This document shows, in pieces, positions 52,748-61,397 of a stretch of DNA of 64,000 nt. The notes under the pieces are model-generated. The model searched no databases, was not told the DNA's origin, and saw only the letters and a program-made list of their open reading frames with translations. Source of the stretch: Anaerolineaceae bacterium (GTDB lineage Bacteria; Chloroflexota; Anaerolineae; Aggregatilineales; Phototrophicaceae). The DNA lies in contig JACKCF010000001.1 of the NCBI GenBank assembly GCA_020634165.1, positions 1,798,001-1,862,000 of the forward strand, written 5' to 3'. A program made the translations under genes and the position numbers. Each line of letters opens with the position of its first letter. Position 1 is the stretch's first letter.

Positions 52748-54229
52748 TCAAACATCATCTTCAAGTATCATCTCAGCAGCGACCTTACCCGACAGCATCA
52801 CCATAGGCACGCCACCGCCAGGGTGGGTAGTCCCACCAGCGAAGTACAATCGCTTGATTTCCTTACTGCGATTATGTGGCCGCAAAAAGGCCGTGAACTT
52901 TTTATTGGCCGAAGGCCCGTATAGTGCCCCCCGCCAGGCTCCAGACATAGTCTGCAAATCAACAGGCGTCAGAATGCGCTCGCTAACAATATGCTCGCGA
53001 ATATCAAACCCGCGCTCAGCCAATATCTGCAAAATGCGATCACGGTATGCAGATTTTTTCTGCTCCCAATCGACGTTATCAGATAGGGCAGGCGCATTGA
53101 CCAGCACGAACCAGTTCTCTGCGCCTTCCGGAGCATGATCCGCATCTGTCTTGGAGGTGATGGCTACATAAACCGTCGGGTTGTCTGCTGGCTCCTGCCG
53201 CTTAAAGATCGCCTCGAACTCAGCCGGATAGTCGTCGCTGAAAAAGATGTTATGGTGTGCCAGGTCGGGATGCTGTTTATTGATGCCGAGCATCATCACA
53301 AATCCGGAACAGGATGGTTCATAATCGCTAAGTTGCTTAACGCGCTTCGGATTAATCTGCCCAGGCTTGATGAGTTGATTATAAGTCGTTGTCACATCTG
53401 CATTGGCGATGATGGCCTTCGCATCAATTTGGGTCCCATCGGCTAACTGAATGCCTTTGGCGGCACCGTTTTCAACCACAATTGCTTGAACAGGTGCGTC
53501 GCATATGATCTTTACCCCCAGTTCTTGCGCCAGCCGATGCATCGCCTCCGCAATCCGGTAGATGCCTCCTTGCGGATACCACACGCCACCTGTTAACTCA
53601 ACGTGCGCAATCACATTCAGCGTCGCTGGCGCCTGATACGGACTGCCGCCGACATAGGTGGCAAATCGTCCCAATAGCTGCCTGAGATGCGGTGACCTCA
53701 CATAGCTGTTGATAGCTTGCTGCATCGTCCTGAATGGATCAGCATGCAGCCACTCACCAATTGGCACCCGCAAAAAACTGGCGGGCGTCGGCGGCTTGTC
53801 ATAGATAAAAACAGGCCCCGTCACACGATGAATCCGCGCTGCATACGCCAGATAGGCCAGGTAGCCTTCAACATCGCGCGGCTCTAATGCGTCGATAGCA
53901 TTGGCCATTGCGCTCAGATCGCTGACGACATCAAGTCGTGTGCCATCGGCATAAAAATAACGGGTCAGCGGGTCTAGCGGCAGCAGCGTCAGATAATCGT
54001 CCAGCTTGCGCCCAGCCGCAGCAAATAAGTCCTCAAATACATGCCGCATCGTGATGACCGATGGCCCCGTATCCCAGCGAAAGCCATCGGCTTCATATTG
54101 GCTCATCTTGCCGCCGACGCAAGTGTTTTTCTCGTAGATGTGCACATCGTAGCCCGCGACCCGTAGCCGGATCGCCGCCGCCAGTCCGCCGATGCCCGCA
54201 CCGATAATCACAAGTGGCGCCTCAGCCAT
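52748..54229 (-). CDS. Carotenoid desaturase, CrtI/CrtD-like
   Basis: A FAD-binding carotenoid desaturase: VIIGAGIGGLAAAIRL at the start, VGGKM and WDTGPSVITM, GGVWYPQGGIYRIAEAM, and the C-terminal FAGGTTHPGGGVPMVMLSG. It is one of two such proteins. It is closer in pattern to CrtD (3,4-desaturase of 1-hydroxy-carotenoids) than the other, which fits with cruF in the same operon, but this is inference. ATG at 54229 is used because it gives the usual MAEAPLVIIGAG start. It overlaps the GT2 gene by 8 bases. Confidence 0.88.
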   Translation of the reverse strand: MAEAPLVIIGAGIGGLAAAIRLRVAGYDVHIYEKNTCVGGKMSQYEADGFRWDTGPSVITMRHVFEDLFAAAGRKLDDYLTLLPLDPLTRYFYADGTRLDVVSDLSAMANAIDALEPRDVEGYLAYLAYAARIHRVTGPVFIYDKPPTPASFLRVPIGEWLHADPFRTMQQAINSYVRSPHLRQLLGRFATYVGGSPYQAPATLNVIAHVELTGGVWYPQGGIYRIAEAMHRLAQELGVKIICDAPVQAIVVENGAAKGIQLADGTQIDAKAIIANADVTTTYNQLIKPGQINPKRVKQLSDYEPSCSGFVMMLGINKQHPDLAHHNIFFSDDYPAEFEAIFKRQEPADNPTVYVAITSKTDADHAPEGAENWFVLVNAPALSDNVDWEQKKSAYRDRILQILAERGFDIREHIVSERILTPVDLQTMSGAWRGALYGPSANKKFTAFLRPHNRSKEIKRLYFAGGTTHPGGGVPMVMLSGKVAAEMILEDDV

Positions 54230-55343
54230 GTGATGCGCTCCCTTGCTGGCTGATGACACGACCTTTCCAGCGTGGTCCTCCGCTGTAGTGCCACACAATC
54301 GCCTGTAAACTGATGCGTGTCATCAGCAGTACGGAGAGGGGCATTAAGAGGGCATCTGGTATGCGCTGGTGCGTCGCCGCTGCCGATAGTGCCCGAATCC
54401 CAATACCAAGCACAATCGCCAGAACACCATACAGCCGTAAATTCGCATCAAACAGCCACACATACGGCAGCAGGAACACCATCAGATGAAAAATCGTCGC
54501 CAGCACCAGCGCCGGAACGCTGCCGTAGCCCGCCAGGATATTCTTGGCGAAGCCATCGCGCACGGCAGGCCAGCTATCATACATGCGGCATTGAACAAGC
54601 CTGTTGCCATCTGCCATCCGCAGCCGCAGACCCGCACCCTTGACCAGTCTCGCTTGGCTCACATCGTCCAGCACATTATTGGCGACAGCTTCATGTCCGC
54701 CAATCTTCTCATAAGCGGATCGTCGCCACAGCATACATTGTCCGTTTGCAGCACCAAAGATAGCCAGTGGCGCGTAATGCGTCATCACAATTGGCAGATA
54801 GCCCATAATCACCATCGCGATCAAGGGAACAGTCAGCCGTTCGCCCCACGTGAGGGTCGCTTGCGTCGGCCATACAGACAGTAAATCGGCTTCAGCCTGC
54901 TGCATCATTGCCATGACTGCTGCGAGTCCCTCTGGCTCCCACTGAACATCCGCATCAGTGAACAGCAAAAAATCGCCTGTAGCCTGCTGCGCCAGTTGAT
55001 GGCAGGCCCAGCTTTTGCCCATCCATCCATGTGGTAGATCAACTCCCTGGATGATGGTCAGCCTTGGATTGCCATTGGCGGCCTTGCGTGCGATATTTGC
55101 TGTTCCATCCTCGGAATGGTCATCCAGCAGAATAATGTCGTAGTTGGGGTAGCTTTGCTTAAGCAGGGCCATGATTGTTTGTTCGATGACAACCGCTTCA
55201 TTCCGGGCTGGAATGAGTACGCTGACGTGTGGTGTTTTAGCGGGATTCTCTGGCCGCAGACGCTTGAACAACAGCACATTGCTGACCATTGTCAGCGCCA
55301 TGATACACAGTGCGCCCAACACAAAAACGACCAGCCCCATCAT
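54222..55343 (-). CDS. Family-2 glycosyltransferase, likely carotenoid glycosyltransferase (CruC/CrtQ-like)
   Basis: A GT2 enzyme with membrane helices at both ends. The core has VSVLIPARNEAVVIEQTI, ILLDDHSEDGT, LLFTDADVQWEPEGL (DxD-like), ANGQCMLWRRSAYEKIGGH, and VLDDVSQARLVK. The C-terminal WHYSGGPRWKGR matches the CruC/CrtQ carotenoid glycosyltransferase group. Next to cruF and a CrtD-like gene, the likely acceptor is a hydroxylated carotenoid. Coupling by ATGA overlap with plsY upstream and by 8-base overlap downstream. Confidence 0.85.
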   Translation of the reverse strand: MMGLVVFVLGALCIMALTMVSNVLLFKRLRPENPAKTPHVSVLIPARNEAVVIEQTIMALLKQSYPNYDIILLDDHSEDGTANIARKAANGNPRLTIIQGVDLPHGWMGKSWACHQLAQQATGDFLLFTDADVQWEPEGLAAVMAMMQQAEADLLSVWPTQATLTWGERLTVPLIAMVIMGYLPIVMTHYAPLAIFGAANGQCMLWRRSAYEKIGGHEAVANNVLDDVSQARLVKGAGLRLRMADGNRLVQCRMYDSWPAVRDGFAKNILAGYGSVPALVLATIFHLMVFLLPYVWLFDANLRLYGVLAIVLGIGIRALSAAATHQRIPDALLMPLSVLLMTRISLQAIVWHYSGGPRWKGRVISQQGSASHG

Positions 55344-55957
55344 GCTGCCGACGCTCCATTTTTCGGCAGCAACGGTAGCCAGCGTTTAATAGTCGGCAGC
55401 CGATTTAATCCCTGCCGATGCCGGAACAGCACAATCAGAAAATTCCCCAACCAGATCGCCAGAAAGGGCAGGTAGGTTGGGCGAGTCAGCAGCAGATACA
55501 GCAGCACATACAGCAGCATCACCACGACGACCCAGTTGCTCTCTTTCAGCGACCGGAACCAGTACACCAGCATGATGCCCATAACAAGTGGCATCTCAAA
55601 AATCGTCAGCCCGATCCATGTGCCGAAAGTGACTGCTACTGCTTTGCCGCCATCGAATCGCAGAAAAACGCTAAACGCATGTCCAGCAATCGCCGCCAGC
55701 GCAATCGGCACAATCCCCATATCGCGGATGCCCACCATCCAGTAAGCGATCCCCACTGGGAACAGCCCCTTTGCGCCATCCAGGCACACCGCCACAATAA
55801 ACCAGAATTTGCTGCCACTGGCTCGATAGACGTTGGTCGCGCCTGGATTGCCATCGCCATACTCGCGAATATCAACGCCAAAAATCCACTTTCCCAGCAG
55901 CACCGAATATGGAATGCTGGCGATCAGGTAGGTTGCGAGCGTCCAGAGTGCAATCAT
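55340..55957 (-). CDS. plsY: Glycerol-3-phosphate acyltransferase PlsY
   Basis: PlsY moves an acyl group from acyl-phosphate to glycerol 3-phosphate in phospholipid synthesis. It has five membrane helices and motifs SIPYSVLLGKW, YGDGNPGATNVYRASG, GHAFSVFLRFDGGKAVAVTFG, all PlsY. The longer open frame to 56236 is not PlsY-like; ATG at 55957 overlaps the cruF stop by 4 bases and gives the normal 205 residues. It is set inside the carotenoid operon, where a carotenoid acyltransferase would be expected, but there is no sign of changed catalytic motifs. Confidence 0.93.
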   Translation of the reverse strand: MIALWTLATYLIASIPYSVLLGKWIFGVDIREYGDGNPGATNVYRASGSKFWFIVAVCLDGAKGLFPVGIAYWMVGIRDMGIVPIALAAIAGHAFSVFLRFDGGKAVAVTFGTWIGLTIFEMPLVMGIMLVYWFRSLKESNWVVVVMLLYVLLYLLLTRPTYLPFLAIWLGNFLIVLFRHRQGLNRLPTIKRWLPLLPKNGASAA

Positions 55958-56748
55958 GAGCGTGGGCGCTGGCGATGGCCCCAATAGGCAGCCACCATAA
56001 TGCTGCCCATCGCCACACAGCCGACAATCGCTGGCCCAGGCTGCCCCCAGAACACACCCAGTCCCACGCTCTGCAAAAACCACACCAGCGCATAGACCGC
56101 CGCCAGTGGCATGATTGGGAGTTTTGTTGGCCGTACCACGACCGTGATGATGGCGCTTACGAGCAGCCAGCCGAGGTAATTTACCAGCGGAATACCAAAA
56201 TAAACCCCTGGCTGATCCCACACCCAGAACCCCCAACCGACCATCTGCGGGTCAAGGAACAGGTCCCAGGCCGTGAGCGCCAGCGCACTGATCGCCACAA
56301 ACGTGATTTGTTTAAAGAGAGTATCTCGCTCACCGATGATGAGTTGTGCCATCACCCAGGCAGAGGGCAGCAGCATAAACCATGCTACCGGAATCAGCAG
56401 CGGAACACCGCCAATTTGCGGTTGTAGTGCGTCTGTATAGTGATAGCTGCCGAAGGGGAATCCAGTGCGATGCCCCATGAATTCGGCTGTCCATCCAATC
56501 CCGCTGACAATCACAAAGGTGATGGCCGTTTTACGCCATCCCCAGGCGGCTCTCACAGCAACGCCAACAGCAATCGCTTGTACGATAGCAGCCATCGTCG
56601 CCCAACCTGGAATGATTGCATCACCAGCGATCCAGCGTGCAATCGGCAGGGCGATCATCACCAGTGCCCATAAAACAATCAGCCCATACTGAACGCGATT
56701 GTCGTGCAGTTGGGCTGGTTGACGCAGGAAACGTACCAGCGACGTCAT
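55954..56748 (-). CDS. cruF: Carotenoid 1',2'-hydratase CruF
   Basis: A membrane protein of the CruF (DUF422) family that adds water to the psi end of gamma-carotene-type carotenoids. It has VSGIGWTAEFMGHRTGFPFGSYHYT (in parts), GGVPLLIPVAWFMLLPSAWVMA, LTAWDLFLDPQMVGWGFWVWDQPG, and NYLGWLLVS. About seven helices. It overlaps the tocopherol-cyclase-like gene by 4 bases and plsY by 4 bases. Confidence 0.93.
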   Translation of the reverse strand: MTSLVRFLRQPAQLHDNRVQYGLIVLWALVMIALPIARWIAGDAIIPGWATMAAIVQAIAVGVAVRAAWGWRKTAITFVIVSGIGWTAEFMGHRTGFPFGSYHYTDALQPQIGGVPLLIPVAWFMLLPSAWVMAQLIIGERDTLFKQITFVAISALALTAWDLFLDPQMVGWGFWVWDQPGVYFGIPLVNYLGWLLVSAIITVVVRPTKLPIMPLAAVYALVWFLQSVGLGVFWGQPGPAIVGCVAMGSIMVAAYWGHRQRPRS

Positions 56749-57743
56749 TCGATTGGCAGGCGCTTCAACAAGGCATCGAGTTGGTCAATTTCGAGGGCGC
56801 CCATCTGGCCCTGGCCTGCGAATAGCGGTAGCCGCCGCACACCATCGAGCGCATTTAACGTGACTTCGTATTCGGCTTTGAGCGTCTGCGCAATCTGCCG
56901 ATCCATATCTTCACGATTGGCGACCGTAATCAAGCCTGTAGCAGGGCGTGAGGCTTTTATTGAAAGCTCGTGGGTATTGTTATAGAGCAGCCATTCAATG
57001 CCATCGTCGGTGATCTCCAGCTTCCCGATTTTGGCCCCGTTGTAATTGCCAAATGCAAACAACTGATTGTCATGCAGCAGGCCGATGCTGAAAGCTGCGA
57101 ATTCGCCATCAAATGGCGTCGGCACGATATATGCCATACCAGAAAGGGCTGTTCCAGGGGTTTCAAAATGATTGCATTGCATCCAGATGGACCCCTGCGG
57201 ATAGGCGATGCCCCAATCATTCTTGAGGTAGCCACGCCCACCACTGAAATCAATCGTCTTACCATTAATCGTCAGCTCGCCATTGATCACGTGGTCAAAG
57301 CTCAATACTGAATGCCGATATTCCATATTGGGCAGCCAGCCGGTGCGTCCCATCGTGCCCGGGGAGGTCAGCTTAACGGGCCAGGGCTGTAACTCACCAA
57401 ACGTAACCTCGCCCTGAACGCTGCCAAACTCATTGTCGATATTCAGGCTGAACCCATTGGGGCCGAATTGGCATTTATCCATGCGCAGATCGAAGGCATT
57501 TTGTTCCGCTACAAATGATCCCATACGGAAATAGGTCGTTTGCCCGCTCAGACCATCGAAAACCTGGACAAAGGCATGATTGTTTTTGCCTGTTACATCC
57601 ATAAATACGCCTGGGATAATCGCCAGAACGGCATCCTGTTCGGCGCTAACCAGTTTATAAGTCCAGCTTTCAAAAAATGGCGCGGAATGCGTATGGCCGT
57701 GATACCATTCTGGATTCATCACGCTCTGGAAAAAGTTAAGCAT
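56745..57743 (-). CDS. Tocopherol-cyclase-family protein
   Basis: A lipocalin-like beta-barrel of the tocopherol cyclase family: PFFESWTYKLVSAEQ, AIIPGVFMDV, FSGGRGYLKNDWGIAYPQGSIWMQCNHFE (in parts). In plants the family closes the chromanol ring of tocopherols. Bacterial members are often of unknown function and no tocopherol genes are near. Its setting, tightly overlapping with cruF and a hydrolase gene, suggests a role with carotenoids or a quinone. 332 residues. Confidence 0.82.
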   Translation of the reverse strand: MLNFFQSVMNPEWYHGHTHSAPFFESWTYKLVSAEQDAVLAIIPGVFMDVTGKNNHAFVQVFDGLSGQTTYFRMGSFVAEQNAFDLRMDKCQFGPNGFSLNIDNEFGSVQGEVTFGELQPWPVKLTSPGTMGRTGWLPNMEYRHSVLSFDHVINGELTINGKTIDFSGGRGYLKNDWGIAYPQGSIWMQCNHFETPGTALSGMAYIVPTPFDGEFAAFSIGLLHDNQLFAFGNYNGAKIGKLEITDDGIEWLLYNNTHELSIKASRPATGLITVANREDMDRQIAQTLKAEYEVTLNALDGVRRLPLFAGQGQMGALEIDQLDALLKRLPIE

Positions 57744-58578
57744 AGGCTGCCCCTAGGCGGTTATCTTGAATAAATGCGTCCACGGCTTCAGCAACAGCAG
57801 GCCAACCCGGTTGGTCCGGCTCAATCAGCGAGTGATCGCTGTCGACTTCAACGTAGGTCACTGGCCCAGGAACGCGGCTGGCCAGTTGCTGTGTCAGATG
57901 CGGCAAAACCAGTTCATCGCGGGTTCCCTGTACGACCAGCGTTGGCACTTGGATTGTTGGAGCATGGCTGGCTCCATTTTGCCCTGCGATCCGCACCTGG
58001 TCAATGACACGTGTTGGCATTTTGAAATCTTGCAGTGCCCGTACCGTCTCCGGATCATCCAGATCAAGCTTCGGCATAATCTCATGAATGTTGGAACGCA
58101 TCATCGGCGATTCGAGATTCACATCCAGCAGCTTGATAGGCCGGAACGAGCGCACCAGCCATTTCAGTGCTGGCAGGGTTCGCCACAGAATATGGTCGAT
58201 CTTCCAGAACGGAGCCAGTAGAACCAGTGCGTCAATCGGGTATTTTGAGGCCAACGCCAGCGAAATCGCACCACCCATAGAATAGCCCACAAGAATAACG
58301 GGCCTGTGGGTGGCTATCAGGCGTTGCAGGTGGGCGTCAACCGCTTCACACCAATCTTCATAACTGCGTTCTGGCAGTTGGTCAAGCTCAATGCCGAAGC
58401 CCGGCAGCAGTGGCGCATGCAAAGCCCATCCCTGTGGCCGCAGATGATTCGCCAGGGTTCGCATATCACCTGGGTGGCCTGGGAACCCATGCACCAGCAG
58501 CATCGCGCCGCCATTCGTTCCATCCCACATAAACGGCTGGAAGTGCTCACCCTCGTATGCCGCGCCAAAATTAAACAT
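57736..58578 (-). CDS. Alpha/beta hydrolase (carboxylesterase-like)
   Basis: A cytosolic alpha/beta hydrolase: LLVHGFPGHPGDMRTL (oxyanion region), VILVGYSMGGAISLALA with the nucleophile Ser in GYSMGG, TLVVQGTRDELVLP with the Asp, and DSDHSLIEP with the His. The triad is complete. It resembles Est30-type carboxylesterases. The ATG at 58578 follows AGAGGTTATGG, and an in-frame TTG lies at 58605. It starts the minus-strand carotenoid operon, overlapping the next gene by 8 bases. Confidence 0.9.
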   Translation of the reverse strand: MFNFGAAYEGEHFQPFMWDGTNGGAMLLVHGFPGHPGDMRTLANHLRPQGWALHAPLLPGFGIELDQLPERSYEDWCEAVDAHLQRLIATHRPVILVGYSMGGAISLALASKYPIDALVLLAPFWKIDHILWRTLPALKWLVRSFRPIKLLDVNLESPMMRSNIHEIMPKLDLDDPETVRALQDFKMPTRVIDQVRIAGQNGASHAPTIQVPTLVVQGTRDELVLPHLTQQLASRVPGPVTYVEVDSDHSLIEPDQPGWPAVAEAVDAFIQDNRLGAAYA

Positions 58579-58885
58579 GAGCCATAACCTCTGGATCACC
58601 TTCAAACCAGAACAGCCTGAATATAACGCGATTTCATGAGGTGTGCTTTAAAAGAATGTCATTTATCGCTGGGCGCCCAAGACTATAAGCCTGGACTTAG
58701 CTCAAACTTATGGCTGACTAAAGCAGTCCTTTTACGATAGCCAGCATAGGTCGCTCAAATGCATTTGGAAGATGGGCGTCTGATTAACATATCTCATCGC
58801 TCATTCCATTCTTAGCTTGATTTCATCCTGTGCTATGGCCATAGAGCGATAAAAGCTACGTGCTAACTTTCAGGAATAATTGAAC
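58579..58885. promoter_or_regulatory. Divergent control region of the two carotenoid operons
   Basis: This 307-base gap has no gene. Two perfect palindromes are visible: TGGGCGCCCA (58670-58679) and CTATGGCCATAG (58833-58844). The second lies about 40 bases before the crtI start. AT-rich stretches could hold promoters for both directions, but no hexamer pair is close enough to consensus to name. A ribosome site AGGAA precedes crtI. Confidence 0.5.
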
Positions 58886-60421
58886 ATGTCGAAAGTTGTA
58901 ATCATTGGTAGTGGTTTTGGCGGTTTAGGTGCGGCCATTCGTCTGGCGGCCCAGGGACACGATGTCGAAATCTTTGAAAAGCGCGACAAACCTGGCGGAC
59001 GCGCCTACACCTACGAAATGGAAGGATTTAAGTTCGATGGGGGGCCAACCGTCATTACGGCGCCCTTTATGTTCGATGATTTGTGGCAGGTGGCTGGTAA
59101 AAGGCGCGAAGATTATTTTCAGATGGTCGCCTGCGATCCCTACTACCGCATCTTTGATGCCAGCAAAGACTACTTCGACTACAACGGTGACGAAAACTTC
59201 ATCCTCGACCAGATCAGTAAATTCAATCCGGCGGATCGCGAAGGTTATCAGCGCTTCATGGGCACGACCAAGGCGATCTTTGAGAAGGGCTTTGTCGAAC
59301 TCGCTGATAAGCCATTCCTCAATTTCACCGATATGCTCAAGGTCGCGCCTGACCTTATCAAGATGCAGTCCTACCTGAGCGTCTATCGCTATGTATCTCA
59401 GTTCGTCAGCAATGAATTCCTGCGCCAGTGCTTTTCATTTCATCCGCTGCTGATCGGTGGCAATCCTTTCGATGCACCGTCAATCTATGCCATGATTCAC
59501 TACCTGGAACGGGAGTGGGGCATCTGGTACGCACTCGGTGGGACTGGTGCGCTGGTGAATGCGATGGTTCGCTTATTTGAGGACATCGGTGGCAAACTGC
59601 ACCTGAATACTGAAATTGACGAGATAGTCGTTGGTAACAAACGCGCATCAGGTGTGCGCCTTGCAGATGGCACCTTCATCCCAGCCGATCATGTCGTCGC
59701 CAATGCTGATGTGGGTTACGTCTACAATAACATGATCGACAAGAACCAGCAGAGCCTTTATCTGCGCAGCAAAATGCGCCTGATGAAGTACAGTATGTCG
59801 CTGTTTGTGATCTACTTCGGAACCAAGCGTCGCTATCGCGACCAGGGTCTGCGTCATCACAACATTATTCTGGGCAAACGCTATGGCGGCCTGCTCGATG
59901 ACATTTTCCAGAAGAAAATACTGGCAGATGACTTCTCGCTCTATTTGCACATGCCAACCATCACCGACCCGTCACTGGCACCAGAAGGTCATGAGAACTT
60001 CTATGTGCTCTCGCCTGTGCCGCATCTCGGCTCCGGCATTGATTGGACCAAAGCTGCCAGGCCTTATCGCGATACCATCATGCAGTTCCTGGAAGATAAC
60101 TACCTGCCGGACTTGCAGGAAAATATCGTCGCTGAGCATTACATCGACCCATTGCATTTCCAGAATACGCTCAATAGCCGTATGGGGGCAGCCTTCTCTG
60201 TACAACCCATCCTGACTCAGTCGGCCTGGTTCCGGCCTCATAATCGCTCGGAGGATTTTGAAAATCTCTATTTCGTTGGTGCTGGAACACATCCAGGGGC
60301 AGGTTTGCCCGGTGTGCTCTCATCATCTATCATTGTGCAGGACTTGATTGGTCCTGCTAGCAGCACTGTCAATGCACCCCGTTCGATAGCGACATCACAA
60401 CCTATAGAGGCGACTTCATGA
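58886..60421 (+). CDS. crtI: Phytoene desaturase CrtI
   Basis: Desaturates phytoene toward lycopene. FAD-binding VVIIGSGFGGLGAAIRL, PGGRAYTYEMEGFKFDGGPTVIT (in parts), WGIWYALGGTGALVNAMVR, and the C-terminal VGAGTHPGAGLPGVLSS are all typical. The length of 512 is normal. ATG at 58886 is used; a TTG at 58880 is in frame. It overlaps crtB by 4 bases (ATGA), so the two are coupled. Confidence 0.95.
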   Translation: MSKVVIIGSGFGGLGAAIRLAAQGHDVEIFEKRDKPGGRAYTYEMEGFKFDGGPTVITAPFMFDDLWQVAGKRREDYFQMVACDPYYRIFDASKDYFDYNGDENFILDQISKFNPADREGYQRFMGTTKAIFEKGFVELADKPFLNFTDMLKVAPDLIKMQSYLSVYRYVSQFVSNEFLRQCFSFHPLLIGGNPFDAPSIYAMIHYLEREWGIWYALGGTGALVNAMVRLFEDIGGKLHLNTEIDEIVVGNKRASGVRLADGTFIPADHVVANADVGYVYNNMIDKNQQSLYLRSKMRLMKYSMSLFVIYFGTKRRYRDQGLRHHNIILGKRYGGLLDDIFQKKILADDFSLYLHMPTITDPSLAPEGHENFYVLSPVPHLGSGIDWTKAARPYRDTIMQFLEDNYLPDLQENIVAEHYIDPLHFQNTLNSRMGAAFSVQPILTQSAWFRPHNRSEDFENLYFVGAGTHPGAGLPGVLSSSIIVQDLIGPASSTVNAPRSIATSQPIEATS

Positions 60422-61380
60422 GCTTGCTGCAACCACCTTCCTGGGAACTTCGGCTGTTGATGGCCGCAAACGAGGCCCTTAACAGCCAGAAATTAACGCT
60501 GCACCATGCCGCCGATAGCCTCGAACTGAATGCGGCCTATACCTATTGTGAACTGCTCACACGGCGTTACAGCCGGACGTTCTATCTGGCGTCGGCGCTG
60601 CTGCCCAGGGTAAAACGTCGTGCAGCCCGTGCGTTATATGCTTTTTGCCGCATCACGGATGATATTGTCGATGCCCCGGGTCGCACCGATGATGAGCGCC
60701 GCAGCGATCTACAGATCTGGGAAGAAACCAGCATGTCGCCGTTGCCAGCGCGTGGGTCCCAGGTCAGCCTCGCCTGGAACGATGCCCAACGTCGTTTTCG
60801 TATTCCGCGTGGCTATGCCCATCAGTTGATTGATGGCTGTGCCTGTGATATTGGTACCACACGCTATGAAACTTTCGCTGACCTGGCCGAGTATTCCTAC
60901 GGCGTTGCCTCGACGGTGGGCTTAATGGCCATGCACATCGTTGGCTTCCAGGGCGAAGAAGCCTTGCCATACGCTGTACGGCTGGGTGTTGCGCTCCAAT
61001 TGACCAACATCCTGCGCGATGTGGGCGAGGATGCTCGCAATGGGCGCTGCTATCTTCCCCAGGACGAAATGCGCCGCTTCGGTGTCACCGAAGAACAGAT
61101 CAAAGCCGGATATGTTAACGACCAGTGGCGCCAGTTCATGGCTTTCCAGATTGAGCGCAACCGTCGCCTGTATCATCAATCGCTGCCAGGGTTAGCTCTG
61201 CTGGCCAGCGATGGCCGCTTTGCCATAGCTGCTGCCGCCCGTCTGTACGAAGCTGTCCTGACCGACATTGAAGCTGCCGACTATGATGTGTTCTCGCGTC
61301 GGGCACATATTGGTGCGGTGGGTAAGCTGTCGCGCTTGCCACGCATCTGGTGGCGATCACGTTCTGCTCGCGCCAGCTAG
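60418..61380 (+). CDS. crtB: Phytoene synthase CrtB
   Basis: Joins two geranylgeranyl diphosphates to phytoene. Both aspartate-rich motifs are visible: DDIVDAPG near residue 82 and DVGEDARNGRCYLP near 201. The LFxCRIxDD-like ALYAFCRITDD and YGVASTVGLM are typical. N-terminal residues 1-40 are longer than in many CrtB proteins. Coupled to crtI by overlap, and 17 bases ahead of the LDH gene. Confidence 0.95.
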   Translation: MSLLQPPSWELRLLMAANEALNSQKLTLHHAADSLELNAAYTYCELLTRRYSRTFYLASALLPRVKRRAARALYAFCRITDDIVDAPGRTDDERRSDLQIWEETSMSPLPARGSQVSLAWNDAQRRFRIPRGYAHQLIDGCACDIGTTRYETFADLAEYSYGVASTVGLMAMHIVGFQGEEALPYAVRLGVALQLTNILRDVGEDARNGRCYLPQDEMRRFGVTEEQIKAGYVNDQWRQFMAFQIERNRRLYHQSLPGLALLASDGRFAIAAAARLYEAVLTDIEAADYDVFSRRAHIGAVGKLSRLPRIWWRSRSARAS

Positions 61381-61397
61381 CGATCTCAGGAGGCATG

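Noticed and set aside
55958..56236. N-terminal extension of plsY
   Set aside because: It reads through cruF in another frame and is rich in Arg, His and Gly. The ATG at 55957 gives a normal PlsY.
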